DNA of 64,000 nt from Pseudoalteromonas lipolytica. GTDB lineage: Bacteria > Pseudomonadota > Gammaproteobacteria > Enterobacterales > Alteromonadaceae. The position numbers were made by a program, and so were the translations under genes. Below are positions 1 to 8,806 of the stretch, piece by piece; position 1 is the first letter of the stretch; each line of letters opens with the position of its first letter. The notes beneath the pieces are model-generated. The model saw nothing but the letters and a program-made list of their open reading frames with translations, was not told the DNA's origin and searched no databases. The DNA lies in assembly GCF_900116435.1 (NCBI RefSeq), contig NZ_FPAZ01000012.1, forward strand, positions 1 to 64,000, given 5' to 3'.

Positions 1-229
1 CGAGTCTGTTAGCAATATCCCACACAGTTTCGTTTCGGAATAAACTCATTCCAATTACAGACCACATAATAGCTTCTAGCGGTAACCGCCTTCTGCGAAC
101 AGTGGCAACTCCCGCATGTTCAAATGCTTGTTCAAGAATATCTGGGTCAAGAACCTGCTTAAGTTTGTCGAGTGTATGTACATCATCTAAAAAGGAGGAC
201 ATATCATCGAAGTGTTGAATTAGAGACAT
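1..229 (-). CDS. IS4-family transposase, N-terminal fragment (partial)
   Basis: The frame opens with ATG at 227-229 and runs off the window, giving about 76 residues that begin MSLIQHFDDM. The stretch with RRRRLPLEAIMWSVIGMSLFR is characteristic of the N-terminal domain of IS4-family DDE transposases. It precedes the catalytic RNase H-like domain, which is outside the window. The visible part has no stop or frameshift, so the gene may be intact. A hairpin just upstream (235-262) could limit read-through transcription into the gene, which would fit the low expression usual for transposases; that role is inferred. Confidence 0.8.
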   Translation of the reverse strand, partial: MSLIQHFDDMSSFLDDVHTLDKLKQVLDPDILEQAFEHAGVATVRRRRLPLEAIMWSVIGMSLFRNETVWDIANRL

Positions 230-322
230 AAAAAAATCCGATACTATTTCTAATATCGGATTGTGAAGCTATGAAAAGATCAGTCAAGTGATCATAAAAA
301 TATGCTTAACTGATCTGCATTA
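1..322 (-). mobile_element. IS4-family insertion sequence, one end only
   Basis: This is the left end of an insertion sequence cut off by the window start. Read on the minus strand it begins with TAATGCAGATCAGTTAAG (complement of 305-322), which closely resembles the terminal inverted repeat I recall for IS4. A near-palindrome GATCAGTCAAGTGATC follows inside at 278-293. GATC (Dam) sites occur at 278, 290 and 312; IS10/IS50-type elements use such sites to tie transposition to replication. A 9-bp hairpin at 235-243/254-262 lies just ahead of the transposase start. The end lies 26 bp past the stop codon of the neighbouring amidohydrolase gene. The other end and the target duplication cannot be seen. 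Confidence 0.75.
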
Positions 323-348
323 CGCATAGGCGGCCTTTCTTATTAAAA

Positions 349-1575
349 TTACTTTGTGTACGCTCTTGGCATCGCTGATTCGGTTGTGTAACGTTCGCGC
401 AATTTATCTTGACGCGCTTCAGTTGAAACCTCTTCACCATTGATCCACATTTTACTTACGTGTGATTTCAATTCAAATGGATCATTAGACCACATTACTA
501 AGTTCGCACGTTTGCCTGTTGCTATTGCTCCTGAGTTCAAGCCAAAAACATCCGCAATATTACTGGTCACCGCATTCAATGCACCTTGTTGTGTCATACC
601 ATACGACACAGCGTTACCCGCATCAAAACGTAACTGGTAAACATTGTGACTCGAGTCCCCTGCAACACCAATAATCACTTTAACACCGGCCTTTTCGAGT
701 TTGCCTGCATTGGCTAAGTTAGCATGCATTGAATCAAAGCTACCCGGTAAGTTTGCCATAGAACTGATAATCACCGGCACATTAGCTTTTGCTAAAGTAT
801 CCGCAACAACAACGGCATCATCACCACCATGAATTACTAAATTAATTCCAAACGTGTCTTTTAATTTCACTAATTCATAGATATCTGACGCGCGTTGTAC
901 ACTGGCAATCAGTGGCATTTCACCTGAGAGTACTTTATCAAGGATCTTTTGCTCTGTGGTGGGGTCTTTTTTATCATCTTTTTTAGCTGACTTGTGCCCT
1001 TCAAGCTTGTCGATCAGTGTTTTCATCGACATTGCACGTGAGCCTTTACGCTTTTCACCTAAATGAACCACAAGGGCAACTTGTTTTTGATTTACACTAT
1101 CGAAAGAACCCGATAAATCAACAACAGAGGCAAGACCTGCAAAAATACTTTCACCACCATTTGGTACGATTACGTCTTGAGTAATCCCGCCTTTTCGAGC
1201 ATAAGGAATTAAGCTACTGCGTGGGTTAAAAGCAAGACTAGGATCGAAATCAATACTCGCTTTATCATCACCGCCGTCACGAGAACCCGCAACAGCCCCT
1301 ACTTCAACTAAGCCAAGTTGGTTCATCGTACCGATAAACCCTGCGGTCACGATTTGACCTTGAGCATCAACAGTGGTGTCTGCATTTATTGATTCTGGAT
1401 TAATTGCAACAATTTTTCCCTCGTCAATAACGACACTAGCACCTTCTAATACACCTTGTTCTGTTGATGTGTGAATGGTTGCATTAATAATTGCAATCGA
1501 TTGTGCGCTCGCTACCGACGAAAATAAACCAGCAGCAACTAAAGAGAGCGAAAATGTTTTAGTTAATTTTGTCAT
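349..1575 (-). CDS. Secreted amidohydrolase-like protein lacking the HxH metal motif
   Basis: The 408-residue product starts with a Sec signal peptide (hydrophobic core followed by SVASAQ) and has the overall shape of an imidazolonepropionase-like amidohydrolase. It keeps the N-terminal beta-sandwich strand, the VIHGG strand in mid-barrel and the C-terminal GKRANLVMWSNDPFE closing segment. The HxH that should follow the first barrel strand reads GTMNQLG, so two usual metal ligands are absent. ATG 1575 is chosen because AGGAG lies 8 bp upstream; a TTG one codon earlier is also possible. The gene follows a full-length amidohydrolase lipoprotein gene by 11 bp, so the two are probably co-transcribed. 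It may be a non-catalytic partner subunit or use a different metal site; both are inference. Confidence 0.75.
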   Translation of the reverse strand: MTKLTKTFSLSLVAAGLFSSVASAQSIAIINATIHTSTEQGVLEGASVVIDEGKIVAINPESINADTTVDAQGQIVTAGFIGTMNQLGLVEVGAVAGSRDGGDDKASIDFDPSLAFNPRSSLIPYARKGGITQDVIVPNGGESIFAGLASVVDLSGSFDSVNQKQVALVVHLGEKRKGSRAMSMKTLIDKLEGHKSAKKDDKKDPTTEQKILDKVLSGEMPLIASVQRASDIYELVKLKDTFGINLVIHGGDDAVVVADTLAKANVPVIISSMANLPGSFDSMHANLANAGKLEKAGVKVIIGVAGDSSHNVYQLRFDAGNAVSYGMTQQGALNAVTSNIADVFGLNSGAIATGKRANLVMWSNDPFELKSHVSKMWINGEEVSTEARQDKLRERYTTESAMPRAYTK

Positions 1576-1586
1576 CAATGTTACTC

Positions 1587-2969
1587 CTACTGTTGACCAA
1601 GCATGAAATCGCTTTGTGCTTGATATTTTTCATCATGACGATCGTATACCTTGGCACCATCAATAAATACTTGCTCAGCTTTTGCGTACACACTAAAAGG
1701 GTTTTGATTCCAGATAACAACATCGGCTTGTTTACCCGATTCAAGTGAACCTGTTTTATCATCGATACCCAGTGATTTAGCAGCGTTTGCTGTGATCCAC
1801 TTAATAGCGTGTTGTTCTGAAATATTAAAACCAACATCGTTTGCACGGTACATCACTTTACCTGCTTCTTGGTTTAAGCGTTGAATAGTTGTATCAGAAT
1901 CTGAATGGACAATCGCGCATGAGTTTTTAACCGCATCGACAATAGCCACGTTTTCTTGAACCATGTCATAGGCTTCCATTTTAAAGCCCCACCAATCTGG
2001 CCACAGTGCTGCACAGTTGCCGTTTTCAGCGAGTAAATCGGCAATCTTGTACGCTTCAATACCGTGGTGGAAAGTGCCTGAGTGATAACCAAATTCTTTG
2101 CCTAGGTCGATCATCATCGCCATTTCTTCTGCTTTATAGCAATGGTTATGAATAAGAATATCGCCATCAAGGACACCCGCTAGTGTGTCTAGCTTAATAT
2201 CACGGTGAGGAATTTCAGGATTTTTACCTGCCGCGTAATCGCTGTCATATTTTTCCCACTGACGCTTATATTCCGTTGCATCAATCCATGCTGTTCTGTA
2301 GCCCGCCATATTACCCATACGTGTTGAAGGTAATACCCCTTTACTTCCATAAACACGTTTTGGATTTTCACCACAAGCCATTTTTAAACCATAGGGTGCA
2401 TCAGGGAATTTCATACCTTGCATTGTATGTGAAGGAACATTTTTTAAAGTAACACCACGGCCACCAATTAAATTTGCTGAGCCTGGTAAAATTTGTAATG
2501 ACGTAATGCCGCCTTCACGAGCACGGTTAAAACCAGGGTCTTGCGGCCAAATAGAGTGTTCAACCCATACTTCAGCAGTCACTGGGCTTGTCATTTCGTT
2601 ACCATCTTGATGCGATGCCACAGACGGTGTTGGGTATGCGCCTAAATGCGAATGCACATCGATGATACCGGGCGTGACCCATTTGCCTTGTGCATCAATG
2701 GTGTTATCTGCTTGTACAGATAAGTCCTTGCCTACTTGTTGTACTTTACCATCAACAAAATAAACATCAGCCTCGTCTAAACGCTCACCGGTGCCTGTTA
2801 GTACCGTTGCATTGGTAATAAGAGTACTTGTTGATGCCAGTGGCTTATAAGTACTTGGGTATGGGTTTTTATCAATGGTTACTTTTGGATCTTGTGGGCC
2901 ATTATCTTGGCAACCCGCAAGCGCGATACCAAGTGAAATAACCATCAAGGATGGTGCAAATTTATGCAT
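1587..2969 (-). CDS. Amidohydrolase family lipoprotein
   Basis: This 460-residue protein has a lipoprotein signal peptide with lipobox LAGC and should be anchored on the periplasmic side of a membrane. It is a metal-dependent amidohydrolase of the imidazolonepropionase/dipeptidase-like group. The HxH motif is in DVHSHLG, a further metal-site histidine strand is LIHNHCY, then HHG follows, and the barrel ends with the aspartate in VHSDSD. The C-terminal GKQADVVIWNQNPF is the usual closing beta-sandwich strand. The substrate cannot be deduced; secreted members often cut dipeptides or lactams. It is the first gene of a two-gene unit with the degenerate paralogue downstream. Confidence 0.8.
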   Translation of the reverse strand: MHKFAPSLMVISLGIALAGCQDNGPQDPKVTIDKNPYPSTYKPLASTSTLITNATVLTGTGERLDEADVYFVDGKVQQVGKDLSVQADNTIDAQGKWVTPGIIDVHSHLGAYPTPSVASHQDGNEMTSPVTAEVWVEHSIWPQDPGFNRAREGGITSLQILPGSANLIGGRGVTLKNVPSHTMQGMKFPDAPYGLKMACGENPKRVYGSKGVLPSTRMGNMAGYRTAWIDATEYKRQWEKYDSDYAAGKNPEIPHRDIKLDTLAGVLDGDILIHNHCYKAEEMAMMIDLGKEFGYHSGTFHHGIEAYKIADLLAENGNCAALWPDWWGFKMEAYDMVQENVAIVDAVKNSCAIVHSDSDTTIQRLNQEAGKVMYRANDVGFNISEQHAIKWITANAAKSLGIDDKTGSLESGKQADVVIWNQNPFSVYAKAEQVFIDGAKVYDRHDEKYQAQSDFMLGQQ

Positions 2970-3083
2970 TTTGTTGTTTCTCCTTTTTTTTATTATATAA
3001 CTTTAATCAAATGTTAATAGCAATGCTAACAAACGAGGTAAGTGACGTTTAAGTAAGACGAATTACGTTATTTCTTCCGTTAC

Positions 3084-3869
3084 TTATTTTTTAATGTAAT
3101 TCGTATAGAGCTTCTCTAATGCACCTTCGGTCGTGAGGCTAGGATCTTTATTAATAAAATGCGTCACGGTACGGGTTACGAAATCAGAGTTTTGTTTATG
3201 TTGTTTAGCAAAGCTTTTGATTAAAGTATTGGCATCAGTGGCTGCCGTTACTTTTTCATGACGGTGGCGATATTGACTCAAGGCACGATTAAAATCGCCG
3301 TTATAATCTTCAACGACTAATTTATAAAAGTCACTTTTATCGACGCTAAGCTCGTTGATACAGTAATTTAGCGCCTCTTTAAAGTCGTAAAAGACTATTC
3401 CTTGCACATCAAATTCAGTGCGTTTTTCGCGAATAGTAACGCGGGCATCTTCAGTCGCATAACTGTAACCCTGAAAATCAAGCCGCTGTGCAGCTTCTTC
3501 GCCCAATTTCATTCCCGCTTTAATGCTATGAACAAATTCATCACTCATATCATCAAGCTCATTTTCGTGCCACATGTGAAATACTCGCAGCGCTTTGGCA
3601 TATTTATTGGCTATTTTCTTTTTTACTTTGGTGAATCGGCCATCAATCGTTAGCACTCGCTCATTATGAAGTAGCGCAAAACATTCATAACACGCTGGTA
3701 TTGAAATAAATTCAGCGTCTTCACCTAAATCAATAATACTTTGCATCATATGAAGAGGGGGGCAATAGTCGCGCTCAGTTGCCTCACAACCACAATAAAA
3801 GCATTGATTAAAATGCTTAGAATGTGAGGCATAGGCTTGTTGATAATAGCCTGATAATTTTGTGGTCAC
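3084..3869 (-). CDS. Conserved hypothetical protein with HNH-like cysteine cluster
   Basis: The family is not one I can name. The 261-residue product has an N-terminal zinc-finger-like cluster: CFYCGC near residue 23, then DYCPPLH, then PACYECF near residue 59. That spacing resembles the treble-clef core of HNH nucleases, but the catalytic histidine pattern is not clearly present. The rest is charged and mostly helical, with no signal peptide or membrane segment. The start is GTG at 3867-3869, supported by AAGGAG six bases upstream. It stands alone between the amidohydrolase pair and a divergent gene. A nucleic-acid-binding role is only a suggestion. Confidence 0.65.
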   Translation of the reverse strand: MTTKLSGYYQQAYASHSKHFNQCFYCGCEATERDYCPPLHMMQSIIDLGEDAEFISIPACYECFALLHNERVLTIDGRFTKVKKKIANKYAKALRVFHMWHENELDDMSDEFVHSIKAGMKLGEEAAQRLDFQGYSYATEDARVTIREKRTEFDVQGIVFYDFKEALNYCINELSVDKSDFYKLVVEDYNGDFNRALSQYRHRHEKVTAATDANTLIKSFAKQHKQNSDFVTRTVTHFINKDPSLTTEGALEKLYTNYIKK

Positions 3870-4233
3870 TTAAACTCCTTACACTTTATTCAGTGTCTAA
3901 TAGTGAACATTTAAATTAGAGTTAAAACGTAAATGTAGCAATACCGTAAAACAAATAGAAAATACGCTCTCTAAACCTGCTCAGTTTGCTCTAAAATGAA
4001 ATTATTTTCTCGTTATTTGTGTCAAAATTCATACTTTAAAATATGTCTAATCAAACGGTTATATATTGGGGTACACATCTACATACTTGCTTACATCTTG
4101 TCCGTTTTCATTAACAGCAATCAATCAAATTTAGGGTAATACTTTAATGGTGCCTAGCAAATAGGAATTGTGAAGTATCCCACGCGAGGTTGCACGACTT
4201 TCATGTCACATGGACAAACAACTGGAGAGAAAG
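3870..4233. other. Intergenic region between divergent genes
   Basis: This 364-bp AT-rich stretch separates the HNH-like gene (minus) from the DUF3718-like gene (plus) and must hold both promoters. I see no RNA gene, strong hairpin or clear operator. An in-frame ATG at 4210 lies upstream of the preferred start of the next gene. Confidence 0.5.
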
Positions 4234-4596
4234 ATGAATACATTAACATTAGCATTTGGTACAGCACTTATTGTCGGTTCTTCAATGGCAGCAACAGATG
4301 CAAACGCCGCACAGTTTGTAGCTGCAGATAATTCTGCAGGGACACAAGCATGTATGGCTATTGTGTCAAATAAACCCATAAACCTTGCTCAAACAATGCG
4401 TGATTTACGCTTAAACAAACGCGTCATCTCAGACAAGTTACAGTGCAATGATATGTCTACGGCACAGTTTGCCAGCACCTATGGCTTTAATAAATCAGCA
4501 AGCTACTTAAATTTAGAGCAACAAACAAAAACAAGTATTCAAGATATCGCTAAAGTCAGTGATAACACCGTCTACGTAATTTCGGGTTCTAAATAA
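4234..4596 (+). CDS. Secreted DUF3718-like small protein
   Basis: The product is about 120 residues with an N-terminal signal peptide (MNTLTLAFGTALIVGSS, then AANA-like cleavage) and a mature domain with two cysteines, in QACMAIV and LQCNDM, spaced as if for one disulfide. This resembles the short exported DUF3718 proteins common in Alteromonadales, whose function is unknown; the family call is from memory. The start at 4234 is preferred over the in-frame ATG at 4210 because GGAGAG lies five bases upstream and the signal peptide then begins normally. It is monocistronic and ends in a strong hairpin shared with the convergent gene. Confidence 0.65.
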   Translation: MNTLTLAFGTALIVGSSMAATDANAAQFVAADNSAGTQACMAIVSNKPINLAQTMRDLRLNKRVISDKLQCNDMSTAQFASTYGFNKSASYLNLEQQTKTSIQDIAKVSDNTVYVISGSK

Positions 4597-4609
4597 TGAC
4601 AGATTTGAT

Positions 4610-4636
4610 GTAGCAGACCTTGTATAGGTCTGCTAC
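4610..4636. terminator. Bidirectional intrinsic terminator
   Basis: An 11-bp perfect stem (4610-4620 with 4626-4636) with a TGTAT loop is followed by ACACTTTTT on the plus strand. It lies between two convergent genes and can end both transcripts. Confidence 0.8.
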
Positions 4637-4643
4637 ACACTTT

Positions 4644-5339
4644 TTATAAAAGCGCAGCAATTAAGCCAAATACACCACCAAACACGCCACCCCAAATAAC
4701 CAGCCAGCCTAAATGTTCTTTAATCATTGTTTGAATGATATCTTTTACCATAACGGGAGTTAGTTCGTTTAAACGCTCATCCACTAACCTTTCTACCGTG
4801 TTATGTAACGAGCCACCAATGTGCGAGTTTGCAAACAGCTTTTCATCGAGTATTGTTTTAAATTCGTCACTGTGAGAAATATCAATGACGGCCTGTTTCA
4901 TTTTATTTATGAACGGCTCACGCATTGGCTCTAAGGCATCACGTCCACCAAACATTCCTAACATACTGCCAAATTGCGATTGCTCAATAACTTCGATTAA
5001 TGAGTCATAGGCTGGGCTTAGGTTTACTTCAGCAATGACAGGCTCTAATTCTATTTGAGGTTTCGCAAGAGCCATCACTTGATCTATTTTCTCTGCCGCG
5101 AAAAATTCCGTCATGACTAACTGCCTGATTGATGCTTTAAACGACTCAAACTTTAGCGTAATGACACCTGAGCCATACAAGAAAGGCACTTTTTCAAACA
5201 GCATATGTATCGCTAACCAGTTTGTTACAGCGCCAGACAAAGCAAATAATCCCACAGATAATACAATTGCCTGATCAAACAAAAATCCAACTAACACGAA
5301 GGCCAAAGCCACTAAATTAGTAACAAGACTTTTATTCAT
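4644..5339 (-). CDS. DUF445 family membrane protein
   Basis: This 231-residue protein has two hydrophobic segments near the N-terminus, the motif SGAVTNWLAIHMLFEKVPFLYGSG diagnostic of DUF445 (YheB/YjiN type), a helical central region with NELTPVMVKDI, and a C-terminal membrane helix ending VFGLIAALL. It is probably an inner-membrane protein with a large soluble middle domain; its biochemical role is unknown. The ATG at 5339 has GAGGA six bases upstream. It is shorter than the roughly 400-residue two-copy members and matches the short form. Confidence 0.85.
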   Translation of the reverse strand: MNKSLVTNLVALAFVLVGFLFDQAIVLSVGLFALSGAVTNWLAIHMLFEKVPFLYGSGVITLKFESFKASIRQLVMTEFFAAEKIDQVMALAKPQIELEPVIAEVNLSPAYDSLIEVIEQSQFGSMLGMFGGRDALEPMREPFINKMKQAVIDISHSDEFKTILDEKLFANSHIGGSLHNTVERLVDERLNELTPVMVKDIIQTMIKEHLGWLVIWGGVFGGVFGLIAALL

Positions 5340-5450
5340 TTAAATCCTCACGCACACAGCAAAATATTTAATAATATTAACGCTATGAGATTGTTAATTC
5401 ACCGACTTTTTGCCATAGTTTAACTACATGGTTAAAAGGTGAGCGATATT

Positions 5451-6311
5451 ATGTGGAATTCAGTGAATGAACAGATAAGCCAAGCTATGCACTTTGATTT
5501 TAAGCATACCTTTAAACGCCAACTGCAATCGCCCAACAGCGATAAATACTTTGAACTGCGCGATGAAAATCACCGATTTTTTGTCAAGGTGGCTCACTTA
5601 AGTGATTTAGAAAGATTAGAGTGCGAATCCTTTAATTTAAAGCTTTTAACGCAAGAAAGCTTATTTATGATCCCCGACTGCATTGCCACAGGGTGCAATA
5701 TTGAATTTTCATTCATCGTTTTAGAGTGGTTAGAACTGGACAAACTTCCTCACTCAAATTGGCATACGATGGGCGAACATTTAGCCACACTTCATCAAAA
5801 ACATACGCAAGCCATGTTTGGTTTTGATCACGACAACTTTTTAGGCCCCACAGTCCAGCCAAACCGATGGCACAAAAAATGGGATGTTTTTTTTGCAGAA
5901 GAACGGATTGGTTGGCAACTTCAGCTCTTACAAGAGAAAGGCATTGAACTCGTTGATCAAGATATGTTTATCGCTTTTATTAAAGACACCTTGCACGGCC
6001 ATAATGTCGAACCGTCATTACTGCATGGTGACTTTTGGCGACGAAATATGGGCTTTATACAAGCGGTTCCTAGTCTGTATGACCCTGCTTGCTATTATGG
6101 TGACCGGGAATGCGATATCGCTATGAGCGAACTTTTTGCACCGCTTCCTGATGCTTTTTATACTGCATACAATCAACAATACCCCCTGCAAAATGGCTAT
6201 GAACAGCGTAAATTAATCTATCAGCTATACCCTATTTTAAATCACGCTAATATTTTTTCCGGACACTATCTGACTGAAGCTAAACAACAAATTGATTTGC
6301 TGCTTAAATAA
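5451..6311 (+). CDS. Fructosamine kinase family protein
   Basis: The 286-residue product belongs to the fructosamine/ketosamine-3-kinase family (E. coli YniA type), which phosphorylates ketosamine adducts on glycated amines and so promotes deglycation. Seen in the sequence: the phosphate-loop lysine in FFVKVA, the catalytic loop LLHGDFWRRN (HGD with a downstream Asn), and the metal-binding YDPACYYGDRECDIAM. The family's FFAEERIGWQLQ segment is also present. ATG 5451 is preferred over GTG 5439 because AAGGTGAG lies seven bases upstream and family members begin MW. It is a single gene in the cytosol; the exact substrate is unproven. Confidence 0.88.
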   Translation: MWNSVNEQISQAMHFDFKHTFKRQLQSPNSDKYFELRDENHRFFVKVAHLSDLERLECESFNLKLLTQESLFMIPDCIATGCNIEFSFIVLEWLELDKLPHSNWHTMGEHLATLHQKHTQAMFGFDHDNFLGPTVQPNRWHKKWDVFFAEERIGWQLQLLQEKGIELVDQDMFIAFIKDTLHGHNVEPSLLHGDFWRRNMGFIQAVPSLYDPACYYGDRECDIAMSELFAPLPDAFYTAYNQQYPLQNGYEQRKLIYQLYPILNHANIFSGHYLTEAKQQIDLLLK

Positions 6312-6523
6312 ACTTTAAATTGCTGTAAAACGAATGTCATAAACGCAAGAACAGGACTATAGTGTAAATAGAACACGTTTATATACAGGTGCTAGCCGCT
6401 TGTTTAGCGGTTAGTGTGTAAGTTATATCAATCTTATTAAATTTGCGTTCATCACCATTAGATTACGATTTTATAAGATTGCAATTTAACGAATTCAGGC
6501 ATGCCTGATTAAGGTAAAAGCTG

Positions 6524-6727
6524 ATGAAAGATAACTTTTCTCAACGTATATCCTGCCCTCATTGTGGACATCATATATTCGTGGCATTAGATGCCAGCGA
6601 AGGCGACCAAGATTATTACGAAGAATGTAGCGCTTGCTGTAACCCTATTCATTTAAACATGCACATTGATTACGCACACAACAAATTAGAATTACATGTT
6701 GACAGTGACGACGAGCAAATTTTTTAA
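6524..6727 (+). CDS. CPXCG motif cysteine-rich protein
   Basis: This 67-residue acidic protein has CPHCG at residue 11 and CSACC near residue 36, the paired knuckles of the CPXCG small zinc-ribbon family. Function is unknown. Its stop overlaps the convergent riboflavin synthase stop by 4 bp. The 212 bp upstream contain one 9-bp hairpin (6392-6400/6406-6414) without a T-run. Confidence 0.85.
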   Translation: MKDNFSQRISCPHCGHHIFVALDASEGDQDYYEECSACCNPIHLNMHIDYAHNKLELHVDSDDEQIF

Positions 6728-7353
6728 TTTGCTTGTCGTGCCAAATAGTTTTCAACCGTGTTTATAATTGTGTAAGTTTGTTGGTCAACCTCAATATTGA
6801 GTAGATTGCCTTCGCGTTGTTTATCTAAATTAGTAATCGCGAGAGTTTCAGGTATGAGGTGTAACCAAAAACCACGCTCATCAACCTCACCCACGGTTAA
6901 ACTTGCACCATTTACGCTGACAAACCCTTTGTACAATACATATTTTTGCCACTTTGGATCGATTGCAAGATGCATTTTGCAGTTATTTTGTTCATGTATA
7001 ATAGACGTTATGTTTGCCATACAGTGAATATGGCCCGATACAATATGCCCCCCAAGCTCAGTGCCTACCGTTACGGAGCGCTCAAAGTTGGCCCACTGTC
7101 CGTTTTGCAATTGACCAAGGTTAGTCAACTTTAATGTCTCATCAATCACATCAAAATGAATAAGTGTAAAATCACTGTCCTGAAGTGCTTTAAATTCGAC
7201 AACAGTCAAACAACAGCCATTAATTGCAATGCTGGCACCCATAGTCAGTTTTTGCGCATACTCATTAGCGACTTTTAAGGTTAACCTTAGTACCCCACCC
7301 TCGAGCTTTGTGTGTTCGACAATGGCTTGAGTTTGTATAATTCCAGTAAACAT
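6724..7353 (-). CDS. ribE: Riboflavin synthase alpha subunit
   Basis: This 209-residue cytosolic enzyme dismutates two 6,7-dimethyl-8-ribityllumazines to riboflavin plus a pyrimidinedione. It has the tandem lumazine-binding repeats of the family. The first begins at MFTGIIQ with INGCCLTV; the second has GHIHC followed by VNGASLTV. The start at 7353 is set by the invariant MFTGI; eight codons further upstream are in frame but do not belong to the family. It is divergent from the MATE pump gene, the same neighbourhood as ribC/mdtK in E. coli. No FMN riboswitch is seen in the short intergenic space. Confidence 0.93.
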   Translation of the reverse strand: MFTGIIQTQAIVEHTKLEGGVLRLTLKVANEYAQKLTMGASIAINGCCLTVVEFKALQDSDFTLIHFDVIDETLKLTNLGQLQNGQWANFERSVTVGTELGGHIVSGHIHCMANITSIIHEQNNCKMHLAIDPKWQKYVLYKGFVSVNGASLTVGEVDERGFWLHLIPETLAITNLDKQREGNLLNIEVDQQTYTIINTVENYLARQAN

Positions 7354-7450
7354 CTTGGCGTCTTCTTTTATTCGCAAAATACATATCTGCGATTTTTATT
7401 GATCTTTGAATAGATTACAATGACAACCTGTTTTTTTAGTTGTGTATTTT

Positions 7451-8806
7451 ATGTCTTTTTGTAGTTGGGAAGCCAAACGGTTAATTTCTTTAGCCATCCC
7501 TGTATTTTTGGCGCAAGTGACCCTGATATTAATGACGGTTGTTGATACCGTAATGGCAGGACAAGTGAGTGCAACAGATCTGGCTGCTTTATCAATCGCA
7601 ACAGGTATTTGGAACCCCTTAATGTTAGCGCTTCAAGGTATCCTGCTTGCACTGACGGGAATTATTGCGCAGTTTTCGGGCTCAAATGACAAACACGCCA
7701 TAAGCCATTATTTTCAACAAGGCCTATATTTAGCGCTGGTGCTTAGTGTCATTGGCTTAGGGCTTGCTACTATAGCAGACAGTATTCTCTCTCATTTAAA
7801 TACAACAGCGGCGATTACAACGCTCGCTGAACAGTATATACATTTTGTAAAATGGGGCATTTTTGGCTTTTTACTCTTTAGTGTTTATCGCAATATCACT
7901 GAGGGTATGGGCATGACCAAACCTGCTTTTTACATAAGCTTAATTGGCTTAGCCGTTAATATTCCTGCTAACTACGTGTTTATACACGGTCATTTAGGTT
8001 TTAATGCGTATGGCGGTGCAGGCTGTGGTATTGCAACCGCGTTAGTCTTTACGGCGATGGCTATCACACAAATGATATACTGCCATTTTGATAAAAAAAT
8101 TAATGCGAAGGCGTTATTAGCGAATTTCTCGTTACCACAGCCTGCCACTATGTGGGCAATCACTAAAGTCGGCATTCCTATTTCATTGGCCACATTTTTC
8201 GAAGTGACACTGTTTGCTTGTATTCCGCTGTTTATTGCACATTTAGGTGCTGTTGCTGTCGCAGGCCATCAAATAGCGGCAAGTGTAACCACTTTACTTT
8301 TCATGATGCCGTTGAGTTTATCTATAGCTATTAGTATTCGTATTGGTAATTTGTTTGGACAACAGCATTTCAAACAATTAAGAAGTGCGGTGAGTACAAG
8401 CTATATTTTAGCCGCTATTATTGCCTTTTTATTGGCGAGTGTGACTTTCTTTGCGCGAGATATTATTAGCCAACTGTACTCAGATAATCCTGAGGTTTTA
8501 GCGCTTGCCTCATCAATCATGGTACTTGCCTGTATTTACCAATTACCTGATGCATTACAAGTTTCTGCCAATGGAATTTTACGTGGTTTAAAGTATACCG
8601 CCCCAATTGGTTATATTACCTTCGTGTCGTATTGGTTGATCGGTTTTGCACTTGGGTTCGTACTTGCTCGTACAGATTTAATTGTGCCAGCGATGGGGCC
8701 TCATGGGTTTTGGATAGGTATTATCGTTGGCCTCAGTGCTGCGGCCATCATGTTGATGTACACAGTTCATAGGCGATTTAACTATGCACCTTTTCAGCAA
8801 AACTAA
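7451..8806 (+). CDS. norM: MATE family multidrug efflux transporter (NorM/MdtK-like)
   Basis: The 451-residue protein has twelve predicted membrane segments and two related halves, the layout of Na+- or H+-driven MATE exporters. Typical features are the N-terminal LAIPVFLAQ helix, MTVVDTVMAGQVSATDLAA in helix 1-2, and the second-half counterpart VGIPISLATFFEV with AVAGHQIA. ATG 7451 is preferred to the in-frame GTG 7442 on family length, although no strong ribosome site is visible for either. It is divergent to ribE, and its 3' end overlaps the next gene by 23 bp. The substrate is likely cationic drugs or dyes, by family analogy. Confidence 0.9.
   Translation: MSFCSWEAKRLISLAIPVFLAQVTLILMTVVDTVMAGQVSATDLAALSIATGIWNPLMLALQGILLALTGIIAQFSGSNDKHAISHYFQQGLYLALVLSVIGLGLATIADSILSHLNTTAAITTLAEQYIHFVKWGIFGFLLFSVYRNITEGMGMTKPAFYISLIGLAVNIPANYVFIHGHLGFNAYGGAGCGIATALVFTAMAITQMIYCHFDKKINAKALLANFSLPQPATMWAITKVGIPISLATFFEVTLFACIPLFIAHLGAVAVAGHQIAASVTTLLFMMPLSLSIAISIRIGNLFGQQHFKQLRSAVSTSYILAAIIAFLLASVTFFARDIISQLYSDNPEVLALASSIMVLACIYQLPDALQVSANGILRGLKYTAPIGYITFVSYWLIGFALGFVLARTDLIVPAMGPHGFWIGIIVGLSAAAIMLMYTVHRRFNYAPFQQN

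Noticed and set aside
6392..6414. Hairpin before the CPXCG gene
   Set aside because: A 9-bp stem without T-run, and the role is unclear; noted only in the gene entry.
7354..7450. FMN riboswitch between ribE and the MATE gene
   Set aside because: The gap is under 100 bp and shows none of the conserved RFN segments.
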